A stretch of DNA of 64,000 nt from Paracoccaceae bacterium (lineage in GTDB: Bacteria; Pseudomonadota; Alphaproteobacteria; Rhodobacterales; Rhodobacteraceae): positions 62,001-126,000 of the forward strand of contig JAMWZC010000009.1 in assembly GCA_024304985.1 (NCBI GenBank). The letters run 5' to 3'. The notes beneath the pieces are model-generated. The model ran no database searches and was not told the origin of the DNA. It worked only from the letters and a program-made list of their open reading frames with translations. The position numbers and the translations under genes were made by a program. Positions 1 to 8,790 of the stretch are shown in pieces (position 1 is the first letter of the stretch; each line of letters starts with the position of its first letter).

Positions 1-1
1 A

Positions 2-178
2 GTGCTGGGGAAAAGCCGTCTGATGCGGCTGACGATGCGTGTCGCGGACGAGGTCTGGCTGCTGGCTACGGGCCTGATCGGCGCACTGGCGGCACTGCTG
101 GGACTGCTGCAATCGGCGCTGAGCACCGGCCTTTTGCGCCTGACCCGGCGACTGGCACAAGCGCCGAGCAGCCGATAG
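2..178 (+). CDS. 3' end of an unidentified membrane protein (partial)
   Basis: An open frame enters from the left edge and stops with TAG at 176-178. The last 58 codons encode one clearly hydrophobic helix rich in Leu, Ala and Gly, followed by a short basic tail with several Arg, as at the cytoplasmic end of an integral membrane protein. Too little remains to name a family; a transporter permease is possible. It runs in the same direction as phaC, 77 bases upstream of it. The alternative is that this is chance open frame in GC-rich DNA. Confidence 0.4.
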   Translation: MLGKSRLMRLTMRVADEVWLLATGLIGALAALLGLLQSALSTGLLRLTRRLAQAPSSR

Positions 179-255
179 AGCGCGTCACATGATGCAGGTC
201 AATCCAGAGCGGCGCGTGATCTGATAGGCTATGCCCCTCAACAAAGGGGAAGATC

Positions 256-2085
256 ATGGCGAGAAAAGCAGGAAAATCCGCGCGAACCGCATGGCAACCC
301 TCCGTCGAAAGCTTGCCTGCCGTCATACCCGTGTCCAATCCCGTCACGAAGGGGCGGACCAAACCTGTTCACCCGCATCAGAACCTTGACCGCAGCGTGA
401 TGGCGGCGATGGCGCGTGTGACGGGGGGTGTTTCGCCCCATGCCGTCGCAGACGCATGGACGGACTGGTGGCTGCACATGGCGCGTGCACCGGGCCGACA
501 GTTGGAATTGATCGAGCGCGCGCAACAAAGCGGCCTCAAGCTGATGAGCCACGCGCTACATGCCACGAGCGGCAGGACCGAGCCTGCGCCTTTCACACCC
601 AAGGCCCATGATACGCGCTGGACCCATTCCGATTGGGCGAAACCGCCCTTTAGTCTTTGGCAACAGGGTTTTCTGGCAATGCAGGACTGGTGGGACCATG
701 CGACCGACGATCTGCGCGGGCTTCGCCACAAAAGCGCGGAACGCACCGGTTTCATGATGCGGCAATTGCTGGATACCGTCTCGCCCTCGAACTTTCCGGG
801 CATGAACCCCGAGATCATTGCCAAGACGCTTGAGACCAGCGGCCGCAATCTGGCCGAGGGGGCAGCGCATTTCGCGACGGACGCGGTTCAGACACTGACG
901 CAAAGCCGCCGCGAGATCCCCGCGGCCTTTGCTTTGGGCGAGCATCTTGCCTGCACCCCTGGCAAGGTCGTCTATCGCAACGACATCATGGAGCTGATCC
1001 AGTATAGCCCGCAGACCGAAACCGTGCACCCCGAGCCGGTGTTGATCGTGCCGGCCTGGATCATGAAATATTACATCCTTGATCTGTCACCGGACAATTC
1101 GCTGATCAACTGGCTGGTCGGTCAGGGACATACCGTCTTTTGCATCTCGTGGTGCAATCCGACCGCCGATCAGGCCGATCTGTCTTTGGAGGATTACCGA
1201 AAGCGTGGTGTCATGGCCGCGCTTGAGGCGATCAACGCTATCGTGCCAGAGCAGAAAATCCATGCCAACGGCTACTGCCTGGGCGGCACGATGCTGGCCA
1301 TCGCGGCAGCGACCATGGCGCGGGACGGGGATGATCGCCTTGCCTCGGTCACGCTGATGGCGGCACAGGTCGATTTCGTGGAAGCGGGCGAATTGTTGCT
1401 GTTTCTGGACGAAAGCCAGGTGGCATATCTTGAGGACATGATGTGGGAACAGGGCTATCTGGACCGTCCCCAGATGGCGCGGACCTTTGCCGCGATCCGG
1501 TCCGAGGACCTGATCTATACCCGCGCCGTACGGCGGTATTTTCTGGGGGTCGAGGATTTGCCTTCGGACATCACTGTCTGGAACGGCGACACGACGCGGA
1601 TGCCCGCGCGGATGCATTCGGAATATCTGCGCGGCATTTTCCTTGAGAACCGCATCACGGCCGGACGCTTTGCCGTCGAAGGAAAGGTGATCGCCCTCAA
1701 GGATATCGCGGCGCCCATGTTTGTGGTGGCGACCGAAACCGATCACATCGCGCCGTGGCGCTCGGTCTACAAGACGCAACTGTTCACCGACAATGACCTG
1801 ACCTTCGTGCTGACGAAGGGGGGCCATAACGGTGGCATTCTGAGCGAACCCGGCCACAAGGGACGACATTACCGCATCAGCCACCGCCGCGCCGGGGCGC
1901 GCTATCTTGGGCCGGACAGCTGGATCTCCGGCCATGACCCACAGCCAGGCTCGTGGTGGGAGGAGTGGGGCTGCTGGCTGGCTGCGCAGAGCAGTGACAA
2001 GGCACGACCGCCCCGGATGGGGGCGACCGAGAAAGGGTATCCCCCGCTTTGTGATGCACCGGGGACCTATATCCATCAGACCTGA
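256..2085 (+). CDS. phaC: Class I poly(3-hydroxyalkanoate) synthase
   Basis: Polymerises (R)-3-hydroxyacyl-CoA, mainly 3-hydroxybutyryl-CoA, into polyhydroxyalkanoate at the surface of storage granules. The 609-residue product has the size of class I synthases. The lipase-like box GYCLGG carries the expected nucleophile Cys341, with the other triad members at about Asp496 (in TETDHIAPW) and His524 (in GGHNGG). The first 85 or so residues are basic and poorly conserved, as usual for the N-terminal domain. A purine-rich ribosome site (AAAGGGGAAG) precedes the ATG. No phasin, phaR or depolymerase gene lies in view, so the rest of the PHA machinery is elsewhere. The assignment is secure. Confidence 0.95.
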   Translation: MARKAGKSARTAWQPSVESLPAVIPVSNPVTKGRTKPVHPHQNLDRSVMAAMARVTGGVSPHAVADAWTDWWLHMARAPGRQLELIERAQQSGLKLMSHALHATSGRTEPAPFTPKAHDTRWTHSDWAKPPFSLWQQGFLAMQDWWDHATDDLRGLRHKSAERTGFMMRQLLDTVSPSNFPGMNPEIIAKTLETSGRNLAEGAAHFATDAVQTLTQSRREIPAAFALGEHLACTPGKVVYRNDIMELIQYSPQTETVHPEPVLIVPAWIMKYYILDLSPDNSLINWLVGQGHTVFCISWCNPTADQADLSLEDYRKRGVMAALEAINAIVPEQKIHANGYCLGGTMLAIAAATMARDGDDRLASVTLMAAQVDFVEAGELLLFLDESQVAYLEDMMWEQGYLDRPQMARTFAAIRSEDLIYTRAVRRYFLGVEDLPSDITVWNGDTTRMPARMHSEYLRGIFLENRITAGRFAVEGKVIALKDIAAPMFVVATETDHIAPWRSVYKTQLFTDNDLTFVLTKGGHNGGILSEPGHKGRHYRISHRRAGARYLGPDSWISGHDPQPGSWWEEWGCWLAAQSSDKARPPRMGATEKGYPPLCDAPGTYIHQT

Positions 2086-2092
2086 GGGACAG

Positions 2093-2112
2093 TCGATCCG
2101 GTGGCGGATCGA
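2093..2112. terminator. Hairpin between convergent phaC and L,D-transpeptidase genes
   Basis: TCGATCCG (2093-2100) pairs perfectly with CGGATCGA (2105-2112) around a 4-base loop. The stem fills almost exactly the gap between the two convergent stop codons. There is no T-run on either side, so a bidirectional termination or 3'-end protection role is inferred from position and symmetry only. Confidence 0.4.
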
Positions 2113-2688
2113 TCAGATCAGGCGAACCTGCGTTCCAACCTTTGCAAAGCCGAAAAGTTCTTCGATGTGATCGTTGTATAGTCCGATGCATCCATCCGAC
2201 GAAGCGCGCCCGATCTTGCGCGTGTCATGGGTGCCATGGATCAGGTAATACTGCCAGCTAAGGTAAAGCGCATGGGTCCCCAGCGGGTTTTCCGGCCCCG
2301 CGGCAATCGTCACCGGCAGGCTGGGATCGCGTTCGCGCATCGAAGGGGTCGGCGTCCATGTCGGCCCAATGCGGGTGCGTACAATCTTTGTGTATCCCAA
2401 TCGGGTCAGGTCATCACTTGCGGGAACCGAACTGGGATAGAGGCGGTAGATGCTTTCATCCTCGGACCAGAAATGCACCGCGCGCGAGCGGGTGTCGGCC
2501 AGAATCACGCCATTCTCCAGCGAGTCGAAATGGTCCTGCCAGCGCACCATGCGGAAAGAGGACAGGTTGTTGCGCACACCCGCACTATCGGGACGCTCCT
2601 GCGGCTCTTGCGCCGCGCCTGCCCGTCCGGCCAGAAGGCTTGCCACCCCCCCTGCCAGAAGTGTGCGCCTGCTCCAATGGTCTGCCAT
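2113..2688 (-). CDS. L,D-transpeptidase (YkuD fold), exported
   Basis: A periplasmic cross-linking or attachment enzyme acting on peptidoglycan peptides. The C-terminal half carries the YkuD signature: HGTHD, then about ten residues later S-D-G-C-I, with catalytic Cys near residue 167. The N-terminus MADHWSRRTLLAGG continues into an Ala/Gly-rich stretch that looks like a twin-Arg (Tat-type) signal peptide. I chose the ATG at 2688 because a strong AAGGAGG lies just before it; an in-frame ATG at 2733 would add 15 residues in front of the signal and would put the ribosome site inside the gene. It is convergent with phaC and stands alone. Whether it makes 3-3 cross-links or attaches a protein cannot be told from sequence. 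Confidence 0.88.
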   Translation of the reverse strand: MADHWSRRTLLAGGVASLLAGRAGAAQEPQERPDSAGVRNNLSSFRMVRWQDHFDSLENGVILADTRSRAVHFWSEDESIYRLYPSSVPASDDLTRLGYTKIVRTRIGPTWTPTPSMRERDPSLPVTIAAGPENPLGTHALYLSWQYYLIHGTHDTRKIGRASSDGCIGLYNDHIEELFGFAKVGTQVRLI

Positions 2689-2911
2689 CTTGCCTCCTTC
2701 GGGTCTGCTCGACCCCGGTCTGTCAACATTCATTTTGCGCCAATGCCCTGTGGCGCGTTGTTCGGCCCAAAAACCCTATCCGGGACACATGCTCAAATCA
2801 CGATGTCTTGTGATGCGCGTCATCTGCGCCGCTGCACAGCACCAGTGCAGCCATCCGCCTTAACGCAGCTTGCCGAAAAGCGCATATTGGCAGCACGAAG
2901 GAGACTCTGCC

Positions 2912-3412
2912 ATGACAAGCTATACCGCCCATCCAGAAACCCGCATCGGGCATGTCCATCTGAAGGTGTCAGACCTAGAACGTTCCATCGCGTTTTACCG
3001 CGATGTCATGGGGTTCGAACTGCAACAGCGCTATGGCGATCAGGCCGCTTTCCTGTCTGCCGGAGGGTATCACCACCATATCGGCCTGAACACATGGGAA
3101 AGTCGCGGGGGCAAGCCGGCACCACACGGCCACACCGGGCTTTACCACACCGCCTTTCTCTACCCCGACCGGGCATCACTCGGGGCAGCGTTGGCGCAGG
3201 TTCTGGCGGCAGGTGTCGAGCTGGACGGCGCGGCTGATCACGGCGTGTCGGAGGCGGTCTATTTCCGCGATCCTGACGGCAACGGGATCGAGATCTATCG
3301 CGACCGCGCAGCTCAGGACTGGCCACGCGATGCCTCAGGCGAGTTGTCGATGGTCAATCGCCGGCTTGATCTGGCAGCCCTGCTGGCCGAAGGGGCCGCA
3401 CAGGGAGATTGA
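2912..3412 (+). CDS. VOC-superfamily (glyoxalase/extradiol dioxygenase-like) protein
   Basis: A 166-residue protein with one full vicinal-oxygen-chelate unit. It opens with RIGHVHLKVSDLERSIAFYRDVMGF, contains a His-rich strand (GGYHHHIGLN) and ends with the typical RDPDGNGIEIYRDR. The His near the start, the His in the middle and the Glu of GIEIY are the usual metal ligands. The family includes glyoxalases, fosfomycin-type resistance enzymes and ring-cleavage dioxygenases; the similarity is to CatE-like members, but the substrate is not predictable. The ATG at 2912 follows AAGGAG at good spacing and is preferred to the upstream ATG at 2870. It is a single gene with no helpful neighbours. Confidence 0.8.
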   Translation: MTSYTAHPETRIGHVHLKVSDLERSIAFYRDVMGFELQQRYGDQAAFLSAGGYHHHIGLNTWESRGGKPAPHGHTGLYHTAFLYPDRASLGAALAQVLAAGVELDGAADHGVSEAVYFRDPDGNGIEIYRDRAAQDWPRDASGELSMVNRRLDLAALLAEGAAQGD

Positions 3413-3649
3413 TGAGAAGATCATGAGGTGGGCCCTGCTGTCCTGATCCTTTGGTGCCGATCCGGCCCAGAAATTGCGCCCTCCGCGTCACGAAAATGAC
3501 ACCCGACCCTGTCAATCTGGATTTACCACGTCGATGGTGAGGATGCGGTTCATCCCGTCGCAGCCCTCGTGCATTAAGGGTGACCAGTAATGCTGTATTT
3601 CCAGCCTTTCAGGGAAGACGTGTACCAACTGTATTTGAGTAGCTGCCAG
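3413..3649 (+). other. Gene-free stretch, possible small-RNA region ahead of a terminator
   Basis: About 410 bases separate the VOC gene from the DUF2157 gene. The part around 3530-3650 is visibly less GC-rich than its surroundings and holds no convincing reading frame on either strand. It ends in a strong intrinsic terminator some 240 bases past the VOC stop codon. That is far for a 3' untranslated region, so a small RNA or the remnant of a lost gene is possible. No known element is recognised. Confidence 0.3.
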
Positions 3650-3679
3650 CCCGGCCCGGATCTTCCGGGTCGGGTTTTT
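3650..3679 (+). terminator. Rho-independent terminator
   Basis: CCCGGCCCGGA (3650-3660) pairs with TCCGGGTCGGG (3664-3674), with one G-T wobble and a 3-base loop, followed directly by five T. This is a canonical intrinsic terminator for plus-strand transcription. It could end the VOC transcript or an unannotated small RNA. Confidence 0.75.
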
Positions 3680-3825
3680 CATGGCAAACCTGCATTTGGT
3701 CTGCCGGTCGTGCGGTGCGGATTTCCTGACTTTACCCTGTGAGCGGTTCCGGTGCAGGGTAAGTCCGGGGATGCCTGCCGGGCAATCCATGACGCGGGTA
3801 TGGCGGCGCAAGGAACAGGGTCGCG

Positions 3826-5103
3826 ATGCATATCAAAAGCAAGAATGCCGTGATCGGCGAGGCGCTGGAGGATTGGCGCGACCGTGGGCTTCTGGACACG
3901 GACACCGCCCTGCGTCTGCGCGCCGATCTGGACCGCGGCGGGCAAAGCTTCAGCTTCAACGCCTTTGTGATCACCGCCGGGGTCGTCTGCCTTTGCTTTG
4001 CCGCCATGACCTTCGTGGCGGCCAACTGGGACCAGATGAGCCGGCTGACACGGCTGATGCTGGTGGTGCTGGCGCTGTGGACAGCCTGGGGTGCCGCCCT
4101 TTGGACAGGGCTGCGCGGGCTGCATTGGTGGCACCAGGGGTCGATGCTGCTGGCCTGCGGCATGTTTGGCGCAGGCATCATGCTGGTCAGCCAAATCTAT
4201 CATATCCAAGGCAATGCCGCCGATGCGGTCTGGCTCTGGGCTGTGGGAACCATGCTGGGCGCAGCGCTGACACGCGGCAGGATGGTGCTTGTGCTGGCCA
4301 TCGGGTTATTCGCAGTCTGGCACGGGATGCAGATTGAAGGGTTTAGGCCGGACAGTGACCTGAACATGCCCTATCTGGGCTGGTGGGGGGCCGGGGCCAT
4401 GCTCGCGCTGTGGCTCCAAAGCCGGATCGCGGCCCACATGACCGTTCTGGCCCTGTGTTTCTGGCTGATCAGCGCGCTGACCACTGTCGCGTCACCCGTG
4501 CTGGCTGCATTGATCCTTGGCGGTCTGGCCCTGACGGCGATATCGGGGATGCTGGCCTCGTTGTCGGGACCCCGACTCCTGCGCGGGTTCGAGGGCGCAG
4601 CTCTGGCCTATGCCGTGCTGATGCTTGGTATCGTCACATTCTACCTGACACTCAGCCTGACCGAGGCGGGTTTTCGCGACCCGTTCGAGACCGAGACAGA
4701 CCCGCACGGCTGGATCATCCCGACCCTGTTGCTGATCCCGTCGCTGGCTCTGGCGATGTTGGGTCAGTTCCGCCGCTGGGCATTGCTCTATGATCTGTGG
4801 GTGACTGTGGCCGCGGGCGTGCTGATCCTTGGCGTGCATCTGGTGTTCCCCTTGCCTCTTCTGCCCGAAGCCTTGCTTCTGGCCGTCTTCATCTGGGTGA
4901 CGCGCATGGGCTGGCGGCTGGACCAACGCAGTCTTCGGGTCATCGGCATGGGAGGTTTTATTCTGGCCTTGCTGATGGTCTACGGCGTGACCGTGGGCAC
5001 GCTGATCGGCACTAGCGGTTTCTATCTTGGCGCAGGTGTGATCCTGCTGGGTGGAGCCTGGGTGGCGACGCGGCTGGATCCGAAACGAAAGACCGGATCA
5101 TGA
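3826..5103 (+). CDS. DUF2157 family integral membrane protein
   Basis: A 425-residue protein. A soluble start of about 45 residues (with EALEDWRDRGLLDTDTALRLRADL, a short helical domain) is followed by a long series of hydrophobic segments, about 11-13 membrane helices, reaching the C-terminus. This is the layout of the DUF2157 family, whose function is unknown. Its stop overlaps the start of the next gene by four bases (ATGA), and the next gene encodes a GDYXXLXY protein, the usual partner of DUF2157. The two are therefore expected to work as a membrane complex. The ATG is preceded by AAGGAACAGGG. Confidence 0.8.
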   Translation: MHIKSKNAVIGEALEDWRDRGLLDTDTALRLRADLDRGGQSFSFNAFVITAGVVCLCFAAMTFVAANWDQMSRLTRLMLVVLALWTAWGAALWTGLRGLHWWHQGSMLLACGMFGAGIMLVSQIYHIQGNAADAVWLWAVGTMLGAALTRGRMVLVLAIGLFAVWHGMQIEGFRPDSDLNMPYLGWWGAGAMLALWLQSRIAAHMTVLALCFWLISALTTVASPVLAALILGGLALTAISGMLASLSGPRLLRGFEGAALAYAVLMLGIVTFYLTLSLTEAGFRDPFETETDPHGWIIPTLLLIPSLALAMLGQFRRWALLYDLWVTVAAGVLILGVHLVFPLPLLPEALLLAVFIWVTRMGWRLDQRSLRVIGMGGFILALLMVYGVTVGTLIGTSGFYLGAGVILLGGAWVATRLDPKRKTGS

Positions 5104-5672
5104 CGCGCGTCGCTCCCCCGTCCAGACCGGCGGCCCGGTGGCTGATCCCAGGGATCGTTGCCGTTGCCCTGTTGCAAACCGCCGCTCTGGGAAAGATGGT
5201 GACAGATCGTGCCGCCCTGTTGCGCGATGGGTTCGAGGTGGTGCTGGAAACAGGCGCCATCGACCCGCGCGATTTGTTCCGCGGGCATTACGCCATCCTG
5301 AACCTTGCGATCACGCGCCTGGACAAAGGTGACGTGACCGTCGATCCCGCGCTTGCAAGCGGTGCCCCCGTCTATGTCACCCTGACCGCGGGCGAGGATG
5401 GCTACTGGCAGGCGCAGGGGCTGTTCGCGGCGCCTCCCGACAGCACCACGCCGGTCCTCAAAGGTGTTTTCGAATATGAGATCGACCAGCAGTTGATCCT
5501 GAGCTTTCCTTTCGACCGCTATTTTGCACCCGAAGACCGCGCCCTCGAGCTTGAGGCGCTGGACCGGGCCGACCGCATGGGCGTGATCCTTGCTCTGGAC
5601 GGCAAGGGCAATGGCGCCATCAAGGGCCTGATGATCGACGGCGCATTGGTCTATGAGGAACCTCTTTTCTGA
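5100..5672 (+). CDS. GDYXXLXY-domain membrane-anchored protein
   Basis: A 190-residue protein with one N-terminal membrane anchor (about residues 14-32, starting at the LIPGIVAVAL stretch) and an extracytoplasmic remainder. The family motif appears here in the variant form GHYAILNL at about residues 62-69 after PRDLFR: the Asp of GDY is replaced by His and the final Tyr by Leu. It overlaps the DUF2157 gene by four bases and is translationally coupled to it, the normal pairing for both families. No biochemical role is known. Confidence 0.75.
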   Translation: MTRVAPPSRPAARWLIPGIVAVALLQTAALGKMVTDRAALLRDGFEVVLETGAIDPRDLFRGHYAILNLAITRLDKGDVTVDPALASGAPVYVTLTAGEDGYWQAQGLFAAPPDSTTPVLKGVFEYEIDQQLILSFPFDRYFAPEDRALELEALDRADRMGVILALDGKGNGAIKGLMIDGALVYEEPLF

Positions 5673-5744
5673 CGGGCTGCGATCCGCGCTTTACCCTTCG
5701 GTGCGGGCTGGTAAAGTCGCAGGCTCACGGCAAGAGGACAGACC

Positions 5745-6608
5745 ATGGCGACCGGCACCGACATCCGCACCTATTTCAATGGACAGTGGCATGATGGCGA
5801 TGTCCCGATCATGCGCGCGGCGGATCACGGTGCATGGCTCGGCAGCACCGTGTTTGACGGCGCGCGCTATGTGGGCGGCATGGCCCCTGATCTTGAGGCG
5901 CATTGCGCCCGCGTGAACCGTTCGGCCGAAGCGCTGATGATCACACCCACGGTGGCCACGCAGGAGATGGTCGGGATCGTGCGTGAAGGACTGGCCGCCT
6001 ATCCCAAGGATGCCGCTGTCTACATCCGGCCGATGTATTGGGGGATCGACGGCGATCCAACCGCGATCGTCCCCTCGCCCGACCGGACCGGATTCGCGAT
6101 CTGCCTTGAGGCGATCCCGATGCCGCCCGAGGGCGCGACGACCACCTTGACGCGCACGCGCTTTCGCCGCCCCGTGCTGGAAAGCGCAGTGGTCAATGCC
6201 AAGGCGGGCTGTCTTTATCCCAATAACGCGCGGATGCTGGCCGAGGCGCGGGCCAAGGGATTCGGCAATGCGCTGGTGGCCGATGCCATGGGCAATGTGG
6301 CCGAAACCGCCACGGCCAATGTGTTCATGGTCAAGGACGGCGTGGTTTTCACCCCCATCCCCAACGGCACCTTTCTGGCGGGCATCACTCGCGCGCGGCA
6401 TATGGCCAACCTGCGCGCTGATGGCGTGGACGTGCGTGAGGCGGTGCTGACATTCGAGGATTTCCACACTGCGGACGAGGTCTTTCTGTCAGGCAACATG
6501 AGCAAGGTGACACCTGTCACGGCCTTTGACGACACGACCTATGCGGTGGGTCCGATCACACAGCGCGCACGGCAGCTTTACTGGGACTGGGCGGCGACGG
6601 CCGGGTGA
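5745..6608 (+). CDS. ilvE: Branched-chain-type amino acid aminotransferase (fold IV PLP enzyme)
   Basis: Transfers the amino group between branched-chain amino acids and 2-oxoglutarate using pyridoxal phosphate in the cytoplasm. The 287-residue product shows fold-type IV features: SAVVNAKAGCLYPNN with the PLP lysine, the phosphate-binding stretch AETATANVFMVKDG, and the late GITRARHM and SGNMSKVTPV segments. Length and motifs fit the short alphaproteobacterial branch often annotated as IlvE. D-amino-acid transaminases share the fold and cannot be fully excluded. It is the third gene in the same direction as the DUF2157 pair, separated from it by 72 bases. Confidence 0.8.
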   Translation: MATGTDIRTYFNGQWHDGDVPIMRAADHGAWLGSTVFDGARYVGGMAPDLEAHCARVNRSAEALMITPTVATQEMVGIVREGLAAYPKDAAVYIRPMYWGIDGDPTAIVPSPDRTGFAICLEAIPMPPEGATTTLTRTRFRRPVLESAVVNAKAGCLYPNNARMLAEARAKGFGNALVADAMGNVAETATANVFMVKDGVVFTPIPNGTFLAGITRARHMANLRADGVDVREAVLTFEDFHTADEVFLSGNMSKVTPVTAFDDTTYAVGPITQRARQLYWDWAATAG

Positions 6609-6655
6609 CCTTGCGGCGTTCCGGCGGCGGCGGCCTTGCCTGCGCTCCGTGCGGG

Positions 6656-6676
6656 GATATTTGAGGCAAGACGAAA
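6656..6676 (+). repeat. Dispersed intergenic motif, copy A
   Basis: This copy reads GATATTT, GA, GGCAAGA, C, GAAA, in the gap between the aminotransferase and usp genes, preceded by a GC-rich stretch from 6609. Near-identical cores occur at 29627-29647 and 33251-33270, all on the same strand. I recall similar GGGGATATTT...GCAAGA motifs as frequent between genes of Rhodobacteraceae, but could not verify this. Confidence 0.6.
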
Positions 6677-6754
6677 TGCAAGGTCAGGATGGCGCGCCAA
6701 CAGTTGCGCGCCTCTGCGCCATGGGCCATGATTGTGCCCAAGGGAGAATGCAGA

Positions 6755-7210
6755 ATGCGCAAGTTTCTGGTCGTGCTGGATGACAGCCGCGAATGTCTGA
6801 ACGCGATGCGCTTTGCCGCAATGCGGGCCGCGCGAACCGGCGGCGGGGTCGAGATCCTGTCAGTGATCCCGCCTGAGGAGTTCAACCACTGGATCGGCGT
6901 GGGCGACATCATGCGCGAAGAGGCGCGGGAGCGTATCCATGCCCATTTCGAGGTCTTTGCCAAATGGATGCGGGACAAGCAGGGGGTGGACCCCGAGCTT
7001 GTGATACGCGAGGGCGAACCTGTGACCGAAATTCTGGCCCAGATCAGCGAGGATAATGACATCGGTGTTCTGGTGCTTGGGGCGGGAACCGACAAGGGTG
7101 GCCCCGGACCGCTGGTCACGCAGTTGACGCGCAGCGCAGGCACACTGTCGGTGCCCATCACCATCGTGCCGGGGGACCTTTCCAAGGAGCGGCTGGAAGC
7201 CATCACCTGA
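6755..7210 (+). CDS. Universal stress protein (UspA family)
   Basis: A 151-residue single-domain Usp fold. It opens with the strand MRKFLVVLDDS and ends with the nucleotide-loop region VLVLGAGTDKGGPGPLVTQLTRSAGTLSVPITIVP; the G-x2-G-x9-G-S/T loop is only partly preserved. Such proteins bind ATP or AMP and help survival in stress; the target is unknown. The ATG at 6755 follows AAGGGAG, so the longer in-frame start at 6689 is rejected. It is convergent with the tct operon. Confidence 0.85.
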   Translation: MRKFLVVLDDSRECLNAMRFAAMRAARTGGGVEILSVIPPEEFNHWIGVGDIMREEARERIHAHFEVFAKWMRDKQGVDPELVIREGEPVTEILAQISEDNDIGVLVLGAGTDKGGPGPLVTQLTRSAGTLSVPITIVPGDLSKERLEAIT

Positions 7211-7220
7211 CGCAGAAAGA

Positions 7221-7253
7221 CGGGCAAGGGTTTACCCCTGCCCGCCTGTTTCA
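7221..7253. terminator. Bidirectional terminator between usp and tctA
   Basis: CGGGCAAGGG (7221-7230) pairs with CCCCTGCCCG (7235-7244) around a TTTA loop, with one internal mismatch. A CCTGTTT tract follows on the plus strand and a pyrimidine-rich TCTTTCTG tract on the minus strand. It lies between two convergent genes. Confidence 0.6.
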
Positions 7254-7263
7254 CTGACCGAAA

Positions 7264-8784
7264 TCAGGCGCGGTTCGTGCGCGCCACTCCACGATGGCGC
7301 AGGAAGGCCCAGATGCGCGGGCCGAAAACCGCAAGGATCGCGATGGCATAGATCGCAAGCGCGATCTTGGAGGTGACAAGAAAACTCCAGTCACCGCGAT
7401 TGATCATCAGGCCCCGCCGCAGTTGCTCTTCCGCCAAGGGTCCGAGAATTGCCCCCACCAATGCCGGTGCCAGCGGATAACCGAAGCGGCGCATCAGAAA
7501 GCCGATCAGACCGAAACCCAGAAGCAGGATCAAGGCAAAGGCCGAGCCCTGTGCCCCGACGATGCCCAGCGTGGCAAAGGTCAGGATCCCGGCATAAAGC
7601 CATGGGCGCGGAATGGTCAGCAGCTTCACCCAGATGCCGATGAAGGGCACGTTCAGCACCACCAGCATCAGGTTGGCGATGAACAGGCTGGCAACCAGAC
7701 CCCAGACCAGTTCGGCATTGTTGGTGAACAGCAAAGGTCCCGGTTGTAGACCGTATTGCTGGAACCCCGCCAACATCATCGCCGCCGTGGCCGAGGTCGG
7801 CAGCCCCAGCGTCAGCAGAGGAATCAGCGTGCCTGCGGCCGAGGCGTTGTTGGCGGCCTCAGGCCCGGCCACACCCTCGATGGCGCCGCGCCCCTCGTCG
7901 AAATCCCGCCGCCCCTCGCCCGTGGCCAGCCGTTTCTCGGTGGTGTAGGACAGGAAAGTCGGGATTTCCGCACCGCCCGTAGGCAGAGGGCCGAACAGGA
8001 AACCCAGCCCGGTGCCCCGGATATAGGGGCGGATGCAGCGTTTCAGATCGGTCCAGTTCAGCCAGACCGAGCCCTTGACTGCTTCGGCCTTGGTCTTGTG
8101 GTTGATATGTTGCGAGGCAAGGAACATCGTCTCGCCAATCGCGAACAGGCCCACGGCGACGATGGCGATCGAGATGTTGTCGCTCATTTCCGGCACGCCG
8201 AAGGCCAGACGCACCTGCCCGGTCAGCTTGTCCGTGCCGACCAGACCGATGGTCAGGCCGATGAAAAGCGCCGTCAGGCCGCGCGTGACCGATCCACCGA
8301 AAGCCGCCGAAACGGTCATGAAGGACAGCACCATCAGCGCGAAATACTCCGCCGTCCCGAAAGACAGGGCCACCGCAACCATCAGCGGTGCGATCAGGGC
8401 AAGGCCCATGGTGGCGAAGGTGCCGCCGAAGAACGAGCCGATGGCCGCCGCCCCCAGCGCCTTGCCACCCGCGCCGCGTTTGGCCATGCGGTTGCCCTCA
8501 ACCGCCGTCATGATCGAGGCCGTCTCGCCCGGTGTGTTGAGCAGGATCGACGAGATCGCGCCGCCATACATGCCGCCATAGTAGATGCCTGCAAACATGA
8601 TCATCGAGCCGGTGGCACCGAAAGACAGGCTGACCGGCAGAAGCAGTGCCACTGTCAAAGCAGGCCCGATCCCCGGCATCACGCCCACGGCGGTTCCCAG
8701 CATCACGCCAAGCAGCGCGAACATCAGGTTCATGGGTTGAGCAGCCGTAGCCAGACCGTCGAGAAGAAGAACGAATGTATCCAT
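7264..8784 (-). CDS. tctA: Tripartite tricarboxylate transporter, large permease TctA
   Basis: The 506-residue main membrane subunit of a TTT-family secondary transporter, which moves a carboxylate delivered by the periplasmic protein TctC. The sequence is almost all hydrophobic helices, with family-typical glycine-rich stretches such as [17 protein letters not shown] (residues about 38-54), [21 protein letters not shown] and [14 protein letters not shown]. It is the last gene of tctC-tctB-tctA, starting 6 bases after the tctB stop. The substrate is unknown: the family takes citrate, aromatic acids such as terephthalate, and other carboxylates. Confidence 0.92.
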   Translation of the reverse strand: MDTFVLLLDGLATAAQPMNLMFALLGVMLGTAVGVMPGIGPALTVALLLPVSLSFGATGSMIMFAGIYYGGMYGGAISSILLNTPGETASIMTAVEGNRMAKRGAGGKALGAAAIGSFFGGTFATMGLALIAPLMVAVALSFGTAEYFALMVLSFMTVSAAFGGSVTRGLTALFIGLTIGLVGTDKLTGQVRLAFGVPEMSDNISIAIVAVGLFAIGETMFLASQHINHKTKAEAVKGSVWLNWTDLKRCIRPYIRGTGLGFLFGPLPTGGAEIPTFLSYTTEKRLATGEGRRDFDEGRGAIEGVAGPEAANNASAAGTLIPLLTLGLPTSATAAMMLAGFQQYGLQPGPLLFTNNAELVWGLVASLFIANLMLVVLNVPFIGIWVKLLTIPRPWLYAGILTFATLGIVGAQGSAFALILLLGFGLIGFLMRRFGYPLAPALVGAILGPLAEEQLRRGLMINRGDWSFLVTSKIALAIYAIAILAVFGPRIWAFLRHRGVARTNRA

Positions 8785-8790
8785 GATGTC

